From NCBI GenBank assembly GCA_947566705.1, contig CANOLA010000007.1:1-64000 (forward strand): a stretch of DNA of 64,000 nt. Direction: 5' to 3'. This DNA is from an uncultured Lachnospiraceae bacterium (GTDB taxonomy: Bacteria > Bacillota > Clostridia > Lachnospirales > Lachnospiraceae). Below, one piece after another: positions 1 to 8,638 of the stretch (positions are counted from its first letter, which is position 1; the number at the start of each line of letters is the position of its first letter). Position numbers and translations under genes: made by a program. The notes beneath the pieces are model-generated. The model was not told where the DNA came from. It worked only from the letters and a program-made list of their open reading frames with translations, and did not search any database.

Positions 1-18
1 GGGCCATTTTCATTCAGG

Positions 19-37
19 ATTTCGCCAAAGGCGAAAT
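19..37. repeat. Perfect 8-bp inverted repeat at the break of the acetyltransferase
   Basis: ATTTCGCC and GGCGAAAT are separated by AAA, and G-T pairs can extend the stem. It lies three bases past the premature stop. It could be the edge of a short dispersed palindromic element or a small terminator; the window edge prevents a decision. Confidence 0.5.
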
Positions 38-40
38 TTT

Positions 41-193
41 CTATAAAGCAAAAAATTCCCTTCCGGAAGTTTCTGTCAGACATTCCTCCTGCGGAAATGA
101 AATTCCCTCTTCCACCACTTCATTCCAAATCGAAACCATGTATAAAATATCTTTGTCTTCATATTGCCTTACTATAATACCATCATCCATCAT
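41..193 (-). pseudogene. Truncated GNAT-type acetyltransferase (N-terminal 50 aa)
   Basis: The minus strand shows a good AGAGGT ribosome binding site and a 50-codon frame starting MMDDGIIVRQYEDKD. It reads through DILYMVSIWNEVVEEG and SFPQEE, which is the usual beginning of a GNAT N-acetyltransferase, and then stops (TAG). Family members are normally about 150-180 aa, and the acetyl-CoA-binding part is absent. The frame breaks exactly where a perfect hairpin lies (19-37), so I infer an interrupted gene rather than a short protein. The rest could lie outside the window. Confidence 0.6.
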
Positions 194-415
194 TTTTACC
201 TCTGTACTGTTTCTTAAAGAAAAAATAATATTTCATTCATTTACAAACTTCCTGCCCAAAATCATATCACATCCAGATAATTTTTTCATTAACTTTTCAT
301 GATTGTCTGTCCCATCTTGCATAATCTTTTGTTATTCTGAGAGATAAACTAAATTTTCCGAAATTCTAATTTTATTAAGTTAAATTAATATGGTAAAATA
401 TGTATAAAAAATCAC

Positions 416-444
416 TTCAAAATTTATTCTTTCTATGTTATACT
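416..444 (+). promoter_or_regulatory. Promoter of the first endoglucanase gene
   Basis: TTCAAA, a 17-bp spacer and TATACT, with an extended -10 (TG-T). The second endoglucanase gene has a similar arrangement (extended TGC-TATACT). The flanks also share blocks such as GGTAAAATATGTATAAAAA, so the upstream regions were duplicated together with the genes. Confidence 0.6.
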
Positions 445-450
445 AAGTTC

Positions 451-474
451 AAACAGATTAATTAATTACTGTTT
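451..474. promoter_or_regulatory. Imperfect palindrome just downstream of the -10 (first cellulase)
   Basis: AAACAG and CTGTTT flank an AT-rich centre (ATTAATTAATTA), directly after the -10. The second gene has a longer inverted repeat at the same place (2344-2372), sharing the AAACAG arm. The position fits a repressor operator or a 5'-end hairpin of the mRNA; which one is inference. Confidence 0.45.
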
Positions 475-490
475 TACATATTTTTTAAAC

Positions 491-570
491 TTCCTTAATT
501 AGTGCGTATTGAGAAGAAAAGGGGGTGTGGCAGGGTTCTCCGCACTTGTGCTGATGACAGAATTAAGGAA
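491..570 (+). ncRNA. Structured 5' leader of the first endoglucanase mRNA
   Basis: Three nested pairings are visible: TTCCTTAATT (491-500) with AATTAAGGAA (561-570), AGTGCG (501-506) with CGCACT (541-546), and GAGAA (511-515) with TTCTC (536-540). They enclose a purine-rich GGGGG stretch, and a 14-nt bulge carries CTGATGA. The rest of 194-650 holds only AT-rich sequence and the promoter. This could be a regulatory leader; it does not match a riboswitch class I recognise. Confidence 0.5.
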
Positions 571-650
571 AAACAGCTATGTATTTTTAACAACACGTCC
601 AGTTAATAAACACAAAACAATCGGACAATTTAAAGAAAGGATGAAAACAC

Positions 651-2156
651 ATGAAATCAAAATTATTTAACTGTAAAAAAAGAATCATGCGTGTACTTGC
701 CTTCTGTATCACCGCCACCAGCCTTGTTTCCGGAAAAATTGAAACACAGGCCGCAACAATGCGGGATGCATGGACGATTACAAAAGACATGAAAGCGGGA
801 TTCAATTTAGGAAATTCACTTGAATCCGAATATAATGAAACTTACTGGGGCAATCCGGCAACAACTGAAGCAATGATTGACGCAATCCATAAAAAAGGCT
901 TTACCACCCTCCGTGTCCCGGTGCGCTGGGATGACCACTATACTGATTCCAATTACACAATTGACGGAGGCTACTTCAGCCGAGTAAAGGAAGTTGTGGA
1001 CTATGGAATCAAGAGAGGGATGTATGTCATCTTAAATGTACACCACAATGATTTACAGACAAAGGTCAGCACAGAATCCTGGCAGCAGGAGCAGGTAAAA
1101 TATGAACTCCGCAGAATCTGGGACCAGATTGCAAACTATTTTAAAGGCTATGGCGATAAACTGATTTTTGAAGTAAACAATGAGCCTCGGCAGGGTGAAG
1201 ACTGGGGCGGATATACTGCACTTTATGACTGTGTAAATGAATATAACAAAGCAGCGCTTGAAGCAATCCGTGCAACCGGCGGCAACAACAGCGAAAGACT
1301 TGTGCTGCTTCCTACCTACTGTGCATCTTCCGACGAACCGAAACTTGCCGGATGGAAAAACCTTACCGGCGACCAGCATATTGCTGTATCAATCCATGCA
1401 TATGTACCTTTTGATTTTGCATATGAAGGTAAAAAAACAGTATGGACAGATGAATTACACAATGAACTGAAATCCATATTTGCAAGATACCAGAAGTACT
1501 TCCTGAGCAAGGGAACCCCGGTTGTACTTGGAGAGTTTGGTTCAACAAACACTGGCGACCTCTACCTTTATGCACGTGAACAGTATACTGCTGCATATGC
1601 CGCTCTCGGAAACAGCTATGGCATTCCATGCGCAATCTGGGACAACCACAGATTTGAAACAGGAACAGAAAACTATGGTATCTTTGACCGCAACAGCTGC
1701 ACTTTCAAATATGGTAAAATTGCTGAAAACCTTATCAATGCATACGGCGGCAGCCATAGCGATGACGGCGGCGACCCGTACAACTCCTTATTCTGGAGTG
1801 AAAGCGGTAAATCCGCAACAAACTGGAAACAGGCAGTTTCCGTGGAAACAGCAAAGAACGGCGGTTCTTTTAAAGGCAGCGATATTACACCGGGCGGATA
1901 CTTTTATGTGGAGTACAGCGGAACAGAAAATGAACTGGAATTTATTTTACAGAGTTATTCTCCTGAAAAATGGTCTAAGGTTGACCGCAGTGAATCAGGC
2001 AGCGCCAACGGCCATTACTTTGCAAAATATTCCTACGACAACTGTATAAAAGCTTTTGGAACTTCTGATTTTAACAGCATATTAGACAAAATCCATGTAG
2101 GCGCCACAACCAAAAATGTTACTGTATATTCTGTATGTTACTGCTATCCAAGGTAA
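651..2156 (+). CDS. Secreted GH5 endoglucanase (cellulase) with C-terminal accessory module
   Basis: This 501-aa protein hydrolyses beta-1,4-glucan outside the cell (inferred from family GH5). Residues 1 to about 35 form a signal peptide: a basic start, a hydrophobic core and a cleavage region near TQAAT. The catalytic domain spans roughly 36-365 with GFNLGNSLE (50-58), the HHND stretch, acid/base Glu178 in NNEPR and nucleophile Glu295 in LGEFGS. An acidic linker (about 366-376) leads to a roughly 120-aa C-terminal module ending in YSVCYCYP, probably a carbohydrate-binding beta-sandwich that I cannot assign to a family. No dockerin or sortase motif is seen. GAAAGGATG precedes the ATG. The next gene is a close paralogue with the same architecture, so the pair arose by tandem duplication. 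Confidence 0.93.
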   Translation: MKSKLFNCKKRIMRVLAFCITATSLVSGKIETQAATMRDAWTITKDMKAGFNLGNSLESEYNETYWGNPATTEAMIDAIHKKGFTTLRVPVRWDDHYTDSNYTIDGGYFSRVKEVVDYGIKRGMYVILNVHHNDLQTKVSTESWQQEQVKYELRRIWDQIANYFKGYGDKLIFEVNNEPRQGEDWGGYTALYDCVNEYNKAALEAIRATGGNNSERLVLLPTYCASSDEPKLAGWKNLTGDQHIAVSIHAYVPFDFAYEGKKTVWTDELHNELKSIFARYQKYFLSKGTPVVLGEFGSTNTGDLYLYAREQYTAAYAALGNSYGIPCAIWDNHRFETGTENYGIFDRNSCTFKYGKIAENLINAYGGSHSDDGGDPYNSLFWSESGKSATNWKQAVSVETAKNGGSFKGSDITPGGYFYVEYSGTENELEFILQSYSPEKWSKVDRSESGSANGHYFAKYSYDNCIKAFGTSDFNSILDKIHVGATTKNVTVYSVCYCYPR

Positions 2157-2162
2157 TATCAC

Positions 2163-2196
2163 AAAAGGCAGAGGAAATCATCCTCTGCCTTTTATT
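2163..2196 (+). terminator. Rho-independent terminator after the first endoglucanase
   Basis: AAAAGGCAGAGGA and TCCTCTGCCTTTT form a 13-bp stem closed by a 5-nt loop and followed by TTTATTT. It separates the two cellulase transcription units. Confidence 0.9.
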
Positions 2197-2310
2197 TAAA
2201 ACCAACTCATTTACTGCTCCATTAACGCTTTTTTAAATAATATACTAAATTTTCCTAAAATAAATCATTTTTTAGCATAAATTAGTCTGGTAAAATATGT
2301 ATAAAAACTA

Positions 2311-2340
2311 TTGTTATTGAAGTATACTTTATGCTATACT
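2311..2340 (+). promoter_or_regulatory. Promoter of the second endoglucanase gene
   Basis: TTGTTA, 18 bp, then TATACT with an extended TGC. Transcription would start around 2347, giving a leader of about 200 nt like that of the first gene. Confidence 0.6.
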
Positions 2341-2343
2341 TAA

Positions 2344-2372
2344 CTCAAACAGGACAGACAATCCTGTTTGAG
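2344..2372. promoter_or_regulatory. Perfect 11-bp inverted repeat at the transcription start (second cellulase)
   Basis: CTCAAACAGGA and TCCTGTTTGAG are separated by CAGACAA, immediately past the -10 box. The first gene has a shorter repeat with the same arm in the same place. A shared operator or an mRNA 5' hairpin is likely. Confidence 0.6.
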
Positions 2373-2552
2373 CTAATTTTATTTTTCCTGAATTGATGAA
2401 TATTGCCAAGAGAGGGGGATTTCAGCAGATTTATATACATTTTTAGCTAATTTCACATTAATTTGGGAGTAAATATTTTGTTGTTTCAGGTAAATTATAG
2501 ATTTTTATAAAGTAACGGAACAACACAGACTAAAATGAAAGGAAGAAAACAC

Positions 2553-4076
2553 ATGAAATTAAAATTACCAGACTTAAAAAAAGAATTAAAACGTACACTT
2601 GCTGCTGCCATGGCGCTCAGCATCACTGCTGCCAGCCTTGTCACTGCAAAGGTTGAAACACAGGCCGCAACAATGCGGGATGCATGGACAATTACAAAAG
2701 ACATGAAAGCAGGCTTTAATTTAGGAAATTCCCTGGAATCCGAAATTGATGAAACATACTGGGGCAATCCAAAAACAACCAGGGCCATGATTGATAAAAT
2801 CCGGGAAAGAGGATTTACGACACTCCGCATTCCGACACGCTGGGATGACCACTATACTGATTCAAACTACACGATTGACCCTAATTATTTTATACGTGTA
2901 AAGGAAGTTGTGGACTATGGCATTAACAACGGCATGTATGTAATCCTTAATGTACACCACAATGATATCCAGACAAAGGTCAGTACGGACTCCCAGGTGC
3001 AGGAACAAGTAAAAAATGAATACCGTATTATCTGGACACAGATTGCAAATTATTTTAAAGGCTATGATGACAAACTGATTTTTGAAACAATCAATGAACC
3101 GCGGAAGGACGAAGACTGGATGGGCTGTGAGGCTCTGTATGACTGTACAAATGAATACAATAAGGCTGCGCTTGAAGCAATCCGTGCTACCGGCGGCAAC
3201 AACAGTGAAAGACTTGTACTGCTTCCTACCTACTGCGCATCCTCTGACGAACCGAAGCTTGCCGGATGGAAAAATCTTACCGGCGACCAGCATATTGCCG
3301 TTTCAATCCATGCATACGTACCTTTTTCCTTTGCCTATGAAGGCAAAAAAACCGTATGGACCGATGAATTACACAATGAGCTGAAATCCATATTTGCAAG
3401 ATACTACAATTATTTCCTGAGCAAGGGGATTCCGGTTGTACTCGGTGAGTTCGGTTCAACAAATTCAGGTGACCAGTACCTTCAGGCCCGCGTACAGTAT
3501 ACAGCTGCATATGCCGCTCTTGGAAACAGCTATGGCATTCCATGTGCCATCTGGGACAACAATCTGTATGAAATCGGACTGGATAACTATGGTATGTTTG
3601 ACCGCAACACCTGCACATTCAGATATGGTGAAATTGCAGATGCCCTTATCAATGCATACAACGGAAGCGGAAACGATGATGACAACGACGGTGACGCATA
3701 TAAATCCTTATTCTGGAGTGAAAATGGTAAATCCGGCTCAAACTGGGAGCAGGCAGTTACTGTAAAGACGGCAAAGAACGGCGGCACTTTTATGGGCAGC
3801 GATATTACACCAGGCGGATACTTCTATGTGGAGTACAGCGGAACAGAGAATGAACTGGAATTTATTTTACAGAGTTATTCCCCGCAAAAATGGTCTAAGG
3901 TTGAACGCAGTGAAACAGGCAGCGCCAACGGCCATTACTTCGCAAAATACTCCTATGACAAGTGTGTGGATGCTTTTGGAACTTCTGATTTTAACAGTAT
4001 TTTAGACCAGATCCATGTAGGCGCAACATCCCAGACAGTTACCATATATTCTGTATGTTACTGCTATCCAAAATAA
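2553..4076 (+). CDS. Secreted GH5 endoglucanase, tandem paralogue
   Basis: This 507-aa protein has the same layout as its upstream neighbour: signal peptide (about 1-39, ending near ETQAAT), GH5 domain with GFNLGNS (54-60), acid/base Glu182 (INEPR), nucleophile Glu299 (LGEFGS), a longer Asp-rich linker (NDDDNDGD), and the same C-terminal module. An in-frame ATG at 2535 lies 18 bp upstream, but its codons contain the GGAAG ribosome binding site. The paralogue starts at the equivalent downstream ATG, so 2553 is chosen. Most differences lie in the signal peptide, the linker and surface positions such as NEPRKDEDW versus NEPRQGEDW. Substrate range may differ slightly between the copies. Confidence 0.93.
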   Translation: MKLKLPDLKKELKRTLAAAMALSITAASLVTAKVETQAATMRDAWTITKDMKAGFNLGNSLESEIDETYWGNPKTTRAMIDKIRERGFTTLRIPTRWDDHYTDSNYTIDPNYFIRVKEVVDYGINNGMYVILNVHHNDIQTKVSTDSQVQEQVKNEYRIIWTQIANYFKGYDDKLIFETINEPRKDEDWMGCEALYDCTNEYNKAALEAIRATGGNNSERLVLLPTYCASSDEPKLAGWKNLTGDQHIAVSIHAYVPFSFAYEGKKTVWTDELHNELKSIFARYYNYFLSKGIPVVLGEFGSTNSGDQYLQARVQYTAAYAALGNSYGIPCAIWDNNLYEIGLDNYGMFDRNTCTFRYGEIADALINAYNGSGNDDDNDGDAYKSLFWSENGKSGSNWEQAVTVKTAKNGGTFMGSDITPGGYFYVEYSGTENELEFILQSYSPQKWSKVERSETGSANGHYFAKYSYDKCVDAFGTSDFNSILDQIHVGATSQTVTIYSVCYCYPK

Positions 4077-4119
4077 CCTTCCGGTAAACAAAATTCCGGG
4101 GAATATTTTATTAAGTCAG

Positions 4120-4160
4120 AAAAAAGGCAGGGAATGTTTCATGTGTTCCCTGTCTTTTTT
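4120..4160 (+). terminator. Terminator after the second endoglucanase
   Basis: AAAAAAGGCAGGGAA pairs with TTCCCTGTCTTTTTT (with G-U pairs) around a short loop, and the strand ends in a T run. Confidence 0.85.
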
Positions 4161-4185
4161 GCTCTGCCAGTTTCCTGATTTTCAA

Positions 4186-4215
4186 TTGACTTGTTACCAT
4201 AAAACATGTTATCAT
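4186..4215 (+). promoter_or_regulatory. Promoter of the SUKH gene
   Basis: TTGACT, 18 bp, TATCAT preceded by TGT (extended -10). The gene starts 77 bp downstream. Confidence 0.5.
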
Positions 4216-4291
4216 AATACTTGTATTCCAGCAGGAACTAAACCGGAACCAAATAAAACCACACTTTCCCAAATCCGTAAGGGAGGAAACC

Positions 4292-4948
4292 ATGTACAAT
4301 ACAGAAAGTTTCGTAAAACAGCTTACAGAAAAATATCCCCCTCATCAGGGAAACAAAACCCATTTTGATATAAAAAATATAGAGAATTTCGAATCGGAGC
4401 TTGGCACAGAATTGCCGTCAGATTTTTATGATTTTCTTCTGGCATACGGTTCTGGCAGCTTTAACGATTATTTTTATGTCTGGCATCCGTTTACAGAAGG
4501 AGGAGCCGACGAATTTTTTCAGAACAATAAGCAGGCAGAAGAGAATTATAAATTTCTGGAAAACAGCCTGGATGCTTCATGGCGTGTTGACTGCTGTTTT
4601 TCAGATAATAAACTTATAACATTAAACGGGGATAAAAAGTTCACCGAAACTCTCCGCACGGAACAGATAGACGCACATACACGTTCCAAAATCATGGCCC
4701 TGGGAAACCATTACCCATATCATTTTTTCCCGGAAAAAGACGGGATGGTTTACTGGGGAAGGACGGATGATGACGATTTTTTTCTCCGTATCCGGGATGA
4801 AAAAAACAGTATTATTATGTACAGCGACGGGTATTATGAATTTGATATGGGCATCACGGAATTTATCTACGAATATCTTACCGGAACAATCCGCCTGCCC
4901 ATGATGCATAATGAAACCGGCTGGGACTTTATTTCATATGAATCATAA
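4292..4948 (+). CDS. SMI1/KNR4 (SUKH) family immunity-type protein
   Basis: A 218-aa soluble protein. The N-terminal part has the SUKH signature: an ESELGTELPSDFYDFLLAYGSGSF segment (about 34-57) of the form ELPxDYxxFLxxxGxG, followed by a Trp-His region (YVWHPF). SUKH proteins commonly neutralise contact-delivered or polymorphic toxins by binding them. No toxin gene is next to it, so it would be an orphan immunity gene; this is inference from family knowledge. The ribosome binding site is AGGGAGGAAACC. It is convergent with a second, smaller SUKH gene. Confidence 0.8.
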   Translation: MYNTESFVKQLTEKYPPHQGNKTHFDIKNIENFESELGTELPSDFYDFLLAYGSGSFNDYFYVWHPFTEGGADEFFQNNKQAEENYKFLENSLDASWRVDCCFSDNKLITLNGDKKFTETLRTEQIDAHTRSKIMALGNHYPYHFFPEKDGMVYWGRTDDDDFFLRIRDEKNSIIMYSDGYYEFDMGITEFIYEYLTGTIRLPMMHNETGWDFISYES

Positions 4949-4990
4949 CAGACGGAAAAAGAATAATTTTAGCTCAGGAAAACCATATGG

Positions 4991-5416
4991 CTATTCGTCG
5001 CCTTCATTCAGGTAATCATACAAAAACTCTCCGAAACTGTCTGCAACAGTTTCAGAAATTTTATAATCCTCTGTTACTGTAACAACCGGACATTCCCCGT
5101 TTTCCATCCTGTCCGTATCCAGACAATGCAGAACATCATTCCAGAATGCTATAATCACAAATCTGTCGGGCAGACCAGCGCCCCGCTCCTCCTGCGTTGC
5201 CTTTACTGCACTTTCTTCCTCCTCATCTGTAATACCAAAAATAAATTCCCCTCCGGCATCACCGCCGCCGAAATCCGCTAAAAATGCCTTGTAGCTTTCC
5301 GGAAATTCAACTTCCAGAGTCTGCATTGCACTTTTTATTTCTGCATCTGACACTCCGCCAAAAAACTCCACCGCTTCCATGTCCATAAGTTCTTTTGCTT
5401 TTTTGTAAAATTCCAT
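4991..5416 (-). CDS. SMI1/KNR4 (SUKH) family protein, small
   Basis: A 141-aa protein with the SUKH pattern VSDAEIKSAMQTLEVEF, PESYKAFLADFGGGDAGG and a later EFIFGI strand, close to the typical single-domain length. It is acidic, as expected for an antitoxin-like binder. It starts after ATAGGGAGGAATTAAA. It is too diverged from the neighbouring 218-aa SUKH protein to be a recent duplicate. Its target is unknown. It lies just downstream of the restriction cassette on the same strand but is not obviously part of it. Confidence 0.78.
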   Translation of the reverse strand: MEFYKKAKELMDMEAVEFFGGVSDAEIKSAMQTLEVEFPESYKAFLADFGGGDAGGEFIFGITDEEEESAVKATQEERGAGLPDRFVIIAFWNDVLHCLDTDRMENGECPVVTVTEDYKISETVADSFGEFLYDYLNEGDE

Positions 5417-5462
5417 TTTAATTCCTCCCTATAATTTGTATTTGTCTATATTCAGATGATAA

Positions 5463-6923
5463 TTACCCGGTATCCGGCTCCCCGATTACCAGCATATTCA
5501 TATCTATTTTTTCAGACGCCAGATACCGCGAATACGCCAAGTCTGCAGGAATAAATCTTACACATATTTTCTGTAATCCCAGTCCGTCAAGCATGGGCAT
5601 GGAAACATAACCCTTATCCGTGATTTTCCCGTCCTCCGCCGGCAATAAAAAACAGTTTCTTATTACCTGAAATTTATGGTCCTGCACAAACCGCTGAAAA
5701 GCAAGCTGGTATAAATACTGTTTTGTGACGGACTCAATTCCCGGCTGGTCCTTTGGCGTTTCCCCTTTATTTAATACCGGGACATAATATTTCGCGTCAA
5801 AGATTAAAAACTGGCTGCTTCCGCCACTGTTATATACCGTTACCAGATCCGGAATAAGCGTATCCTTTGCTTCCATTCCGGACGCACTCCAGTATGGTTT
5901 TTCTATCAGGTCTATCAGCCGTTCATTCTGGCTGTAGCCTTCGCAGAGCGGAACCGGCAGGTCCAGATTTCCAAGCAGGGAATAGAGTTTATTATCAAAA
6001 ATATCTGCGCAGACCTCCTCCCACACACGATAAAAACTGCTGGTTCCAAACAATGATACGGCGTCATTTTCCGCCAGACTTCCACCGTGGGAAACATAGG
6101 TGTGAATTGCTTTAAGTACCATCTGCTTTCTTGTTACAAACTGCAGATTCAGCTCATGTTCTATCCGGCGGAGTATCTCTTCCGTATCACCAAAATCCTC
6201 CAGTTTTTCATCTGATACGTCTATTTCCGATATGCCAAATATATACAGCAGGTCTGTGTCTTTCAGTTCGCGGGACACCAGCGACACGATACATTCATGT
6301 AGCCTTTTACAGTAATCATTATCGTTGGTAATTCTTCTTTGCGTCTTCAGGTCCATATAATAAGGTCTGTTCCGTACAAAAAATGCATCTGTTCCATGAA
6401 TAGTTCTGTCCCAGGAGACCTCACCCGTACCATTCGTTTCAATAATTTCCTTTGTATTCATGTATGAACCATTTTCAAAATAATCCGTCAGCAGAAACCA
6501 TAATACCGTCAACCGGTTAAACGCTTTGTTCTCATTAATATCATAAAACATATGCAGTGTCTGGTTTCTGGAATTATATTTTTCAAGCACTTTCATTACC
6601 TGCTTTAAATGTTCCCTGGGTTTCTTATCCTTAACAACATATTTGGGATAACATTTTAATATCCATCGTGAAACAGCAATCACACCGACAAAATGAAATA
6701 TATAGACAAAATCTCCCCCGTCTGTTTCCCCGGTTTCCTCAAAATCATCCTCCTGCAGCACGGACAAATCCCTGTACAGTTCCGAAGTTCTGCAGGCTTT
6801 CAGTATCCCGGATTCTTTCAGGCGCTGCAGTACCAAAAGAAGTTCGTCTTCACTGCATTCCAAGAGCCCGCGCAGTTCTTTGGGCGTATACCTTTTCTGC
6901 TCTTTGATAAATACCGATTTCAT
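5463..6923 (-). CDS. LlaJI-type restriction endonuclease subunit (McrC-like partner)
   Basis: A 486-aa protein carrying a PD-(D/E)xK nuclease core in its C-terminal third: IPDLVT (Asp359), then IFDAKYY (Asp376, Lys378). The N-terminal half has HFVGVIAVSRWILKCYPKYV followed by a helical stretch, as in RE_LlaJI proteins. These nucleases cut DNA when driven by a McrB-type GTPase. That GTPase is the gene directly upstream and overlaps by 4 bp (ATGA). LlaJI and BsuMI systems also have cytosine methyltransferases. None is found here, so the set may act on modified DNA (type IV-like) or have lost its methylase. Cleavage specificity is unknown. Confidence 0.85.
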   Translation of the reverse strand: MKSVFIKEQKRYTPKELRGLLECSEDELLLVLQRLKESGILKACRTSELYRDLSVLQEDDFEETGETDGGDFVYIFHFVGVIAVSRWILKCYPKYVVKDKKPREHLKQVMKVLEKYNSRNQTLHMFYDINENKAFNRLTVLWFLLTDYFENGSYMNTKEIIETNGTGEVSWDRTIHGTDAFFVRNRPYYMDLKTQRRITNDNDYCKRLHECIVSLVSRELKDTDLLYIFGISEIDVSDEKLEDFGDTEEILRRIEHELNLQFVTRKQMVLKAIHTYVSHGGSLAENDAVSLFGTSSFYRVWEEVCADIFDNKLYSLLGNLDLPVPLCEGYSQNERLIDLIEKPYWSASGMEAKDTLIPDLVTVYNSGGSSQFLIFDAKYYVPVLNKGETPKDQPGIESVTKQYLYQLAFQRFVQDHKFQVIRNCFLLPAEDGKITDKGYVSMPMLDGLGLQKICVRFIPADLAYSRYLASEKIDMNMLVIGEPDTG

Positions 6924-8638
6924 GCCCCGCTGCCATCCTCCGATGTCACTTTTTCAATATATAATTTATCCGTTATGTTCTGGTGAAAAATAAAAACTCC
7001 CCTTTCATCAAATTCCCTGCAGATACTGGAATAACGTGTTTTGTCCCCTGTGACACCTTCAAAAAGAGCCGCTCGTTTCTGCCTGACCGCATCCTCAAAC
7101 AGATACATAATTACTTTGTTCTTAAACGCCTCACAAAATTTTACACTGTCTATTTCCGTGCCTGATTCCGGGACAGCTATGGTTTTATTGATAAAATACG
7201 GTCCAAGCTGTTTATCCTCATTGATTCCATTGTCAGCCATGAAATGATTCATCTGTTTTCTTAACTCATTCCATTCCACACGACGCTGAAATGACGCCTG
7301 TCCCAGAACAACCTTTTTGCCTGCCAGCTCTGAATCATTATCATCAATCCCAATATATTTAAAATCCCAGCGGCGTTTAAATGCCGTATCCATGGAAAAT
7401 ACTCCCTGGTCTGCACTGTTCATGGTCGCCCAGATAAACATATTGTCAGGAATACGCAGCTGTTCATAGTCCTCCGGGTTACCTCCTAATACTTCGGATT
7501 TTGCAAGATAATTTTTGATGTCTTCAGAAGCATGAATGGGATACTCGCTTACATAATCCTTATTTCTGTCCAGCAGCTGAAAAACATCACCGAATACTGC
7601 TGCAGTATTCGCCCGGTTAATCTCTTCCACCAGTAATAAAAACGGTTTCTTTTCATTTCTTCCGGCACTCTTTAAAGCCTTAATCAATACCCGGATAAAA
7701 GGACCTGGCACATATTCATATGTAATACTGTCATTTCCATTTTCATCTTTACACGGCACAGGCTTATATGTTCCAACAAAGTTTGCATAGGAATAATCCG
7801 GATGGAATGTCACTCTCTCATAATCCGTGCTGTTGTCTTCCCCTGTCAGAGCCTTCCTGTCTTTATCCATCAAAAAACTTTTTCCGGTTCCGGGCGCGCC
7901 GAAAAAGATACGGTTTCTGGGAAATTCTGATTCGTATCCGGTATAAAAATAATTTATCTTATTCCCCGTAAGGGAGATTAAAAATTTCTCATAATTTGTT
8001 ATACCCTGGTCTAACGACAAACCCGACTTGGGATGCTTTAATTTCCAGTCTTTTTTATAATTAATGTATTCTTCGCTTTCCCTGATTTTTTCCGCTGCTG
8101 TTCTGTATTCAGCCACATCCGTTATATGAAATATGTCTTTGTCAAGAACCCCTGAACCAACCAGCTTACCAGACCACCGTTTCAGCTCGCTTACCTGAAG
8201 TCTTGGATTTTTTCCAGTATCATAAATGTATTTCTCAAACTGTTCCTTTAATCCTTCCTCCTCATCTTCCATTTCATCCGCAATCCCTTTGATCAGCCTG
8301 CTTTTTATCTCATCATACAATCCAGCCTCAATTTCAATAACATCTTTAAAAGACGCTTCCGCCATATCAGTTACATCAGACAATTCTTCAAAATTCCCCG
8401 CCTCTGCGCCCGGATAAACATCAATTATTTTTTTCAGGTACAGTTTATTATTATCCGAATCCCTGGTTACCTCAAACAGCATACGCACCTGTCCTGCCGG
8501 CTGTCCCACATACCCGGCAATACAGTCTCCTTTTTTCGGTTCCGCTGTTCCCTGGTAACTGTACACAATTTCCGTATTTGCTATCGTATCATGCAGTATT
8601 CCGTTTGCAGCATGTATCATTAATAAATAGTATTTCAT
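6920..8638 (-). CDS. McrB-like AAA+ GTPase with N-terminal EVE/PUA-like domain
   Basis: A 572-aa protein. The start at 8638 is chosen because GAAGGAGG lies 6 nt upstream. The stop of the preceding gene overlaps this ATG. Residues about 1-75 (YYLLMIHA, KKGDCIAGYVGQ, MLFEV) resemble an EVE/PUA-type base-reading domain, which is inference. The AAA+ core has Walker A GAPGTGKS (247-254), Walker B LLLVEEINRANTAAVFGD, and MNSADQG followed by the arginine pair FKRRW. McrB uses MNTADRS at that place, so MNSADQG is a variant of the GTPase signature. It should form a ring that translocates DNA and feeds the downstream LlaJI-type nuclease. Confidence 0.88.
   Translation of the reverse strand: MKYYLLMIHAANGILHDTIANTEIVYSYQGTAEPKKGDCIAGYVGQPAGQVRMLFEVTRDSDNNKLYLKKIIDVYPGAEAGNFEELSDVTDMAEASFKDVIEIEAGLYDEIKSRLIKGIADEMEDEEEGLKEQFEKYIYDTGKNPRLQVSELKRWSGKLVGSGVLDKDIFHITDVAEYRTAAEKIRESEEYINYKKDWKLKHPKSGLSLDQGITNYEKFLISLTGNKINYFYTGYESEFPRNRIFFGAPGTGKSFLMDKDRKALTGEDNSTDYERVTFHPDYSYANFVGTYKPVPCKDENGNDSITYEYVPGPFIRVLIKALKSAGRNEKKPFLLLVEEINRANTAAVFGDVFQLLDRNKDYVSEYPIHASEDIKNYLAKSEVLGGNPEDYEQLRIPDNMFIWATMNSADQGVFSMDTAFKRRWDFKYIGIDDNDSELAGKKVVLGQASFQRRVEWNELRKQMNHFMADNGINEDKQLGPYFINKTIAVPESGTEIDSVKFCEAFKNKVIMYLFEDAVRQKRAALFEGVTGDKTRYSSICREFDERGVFIFHQNITDKLYIEKVTSEDGSGA

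Noticed and set aside
551..580. CTGATGA followed by GAAA in the cellulase leader, as in a hammerhead ribozyme core
   Set aside because: The 10 nt between them cannot form stem II, and no stem III with a cleavage site is seen.
1053..1552. Long minus-strand frames inside the first endoglucanase
   Set aside because: Shadow frames of a clearly coding plus-strand gene; no ribosome binding sites, composition follows the sense codons.
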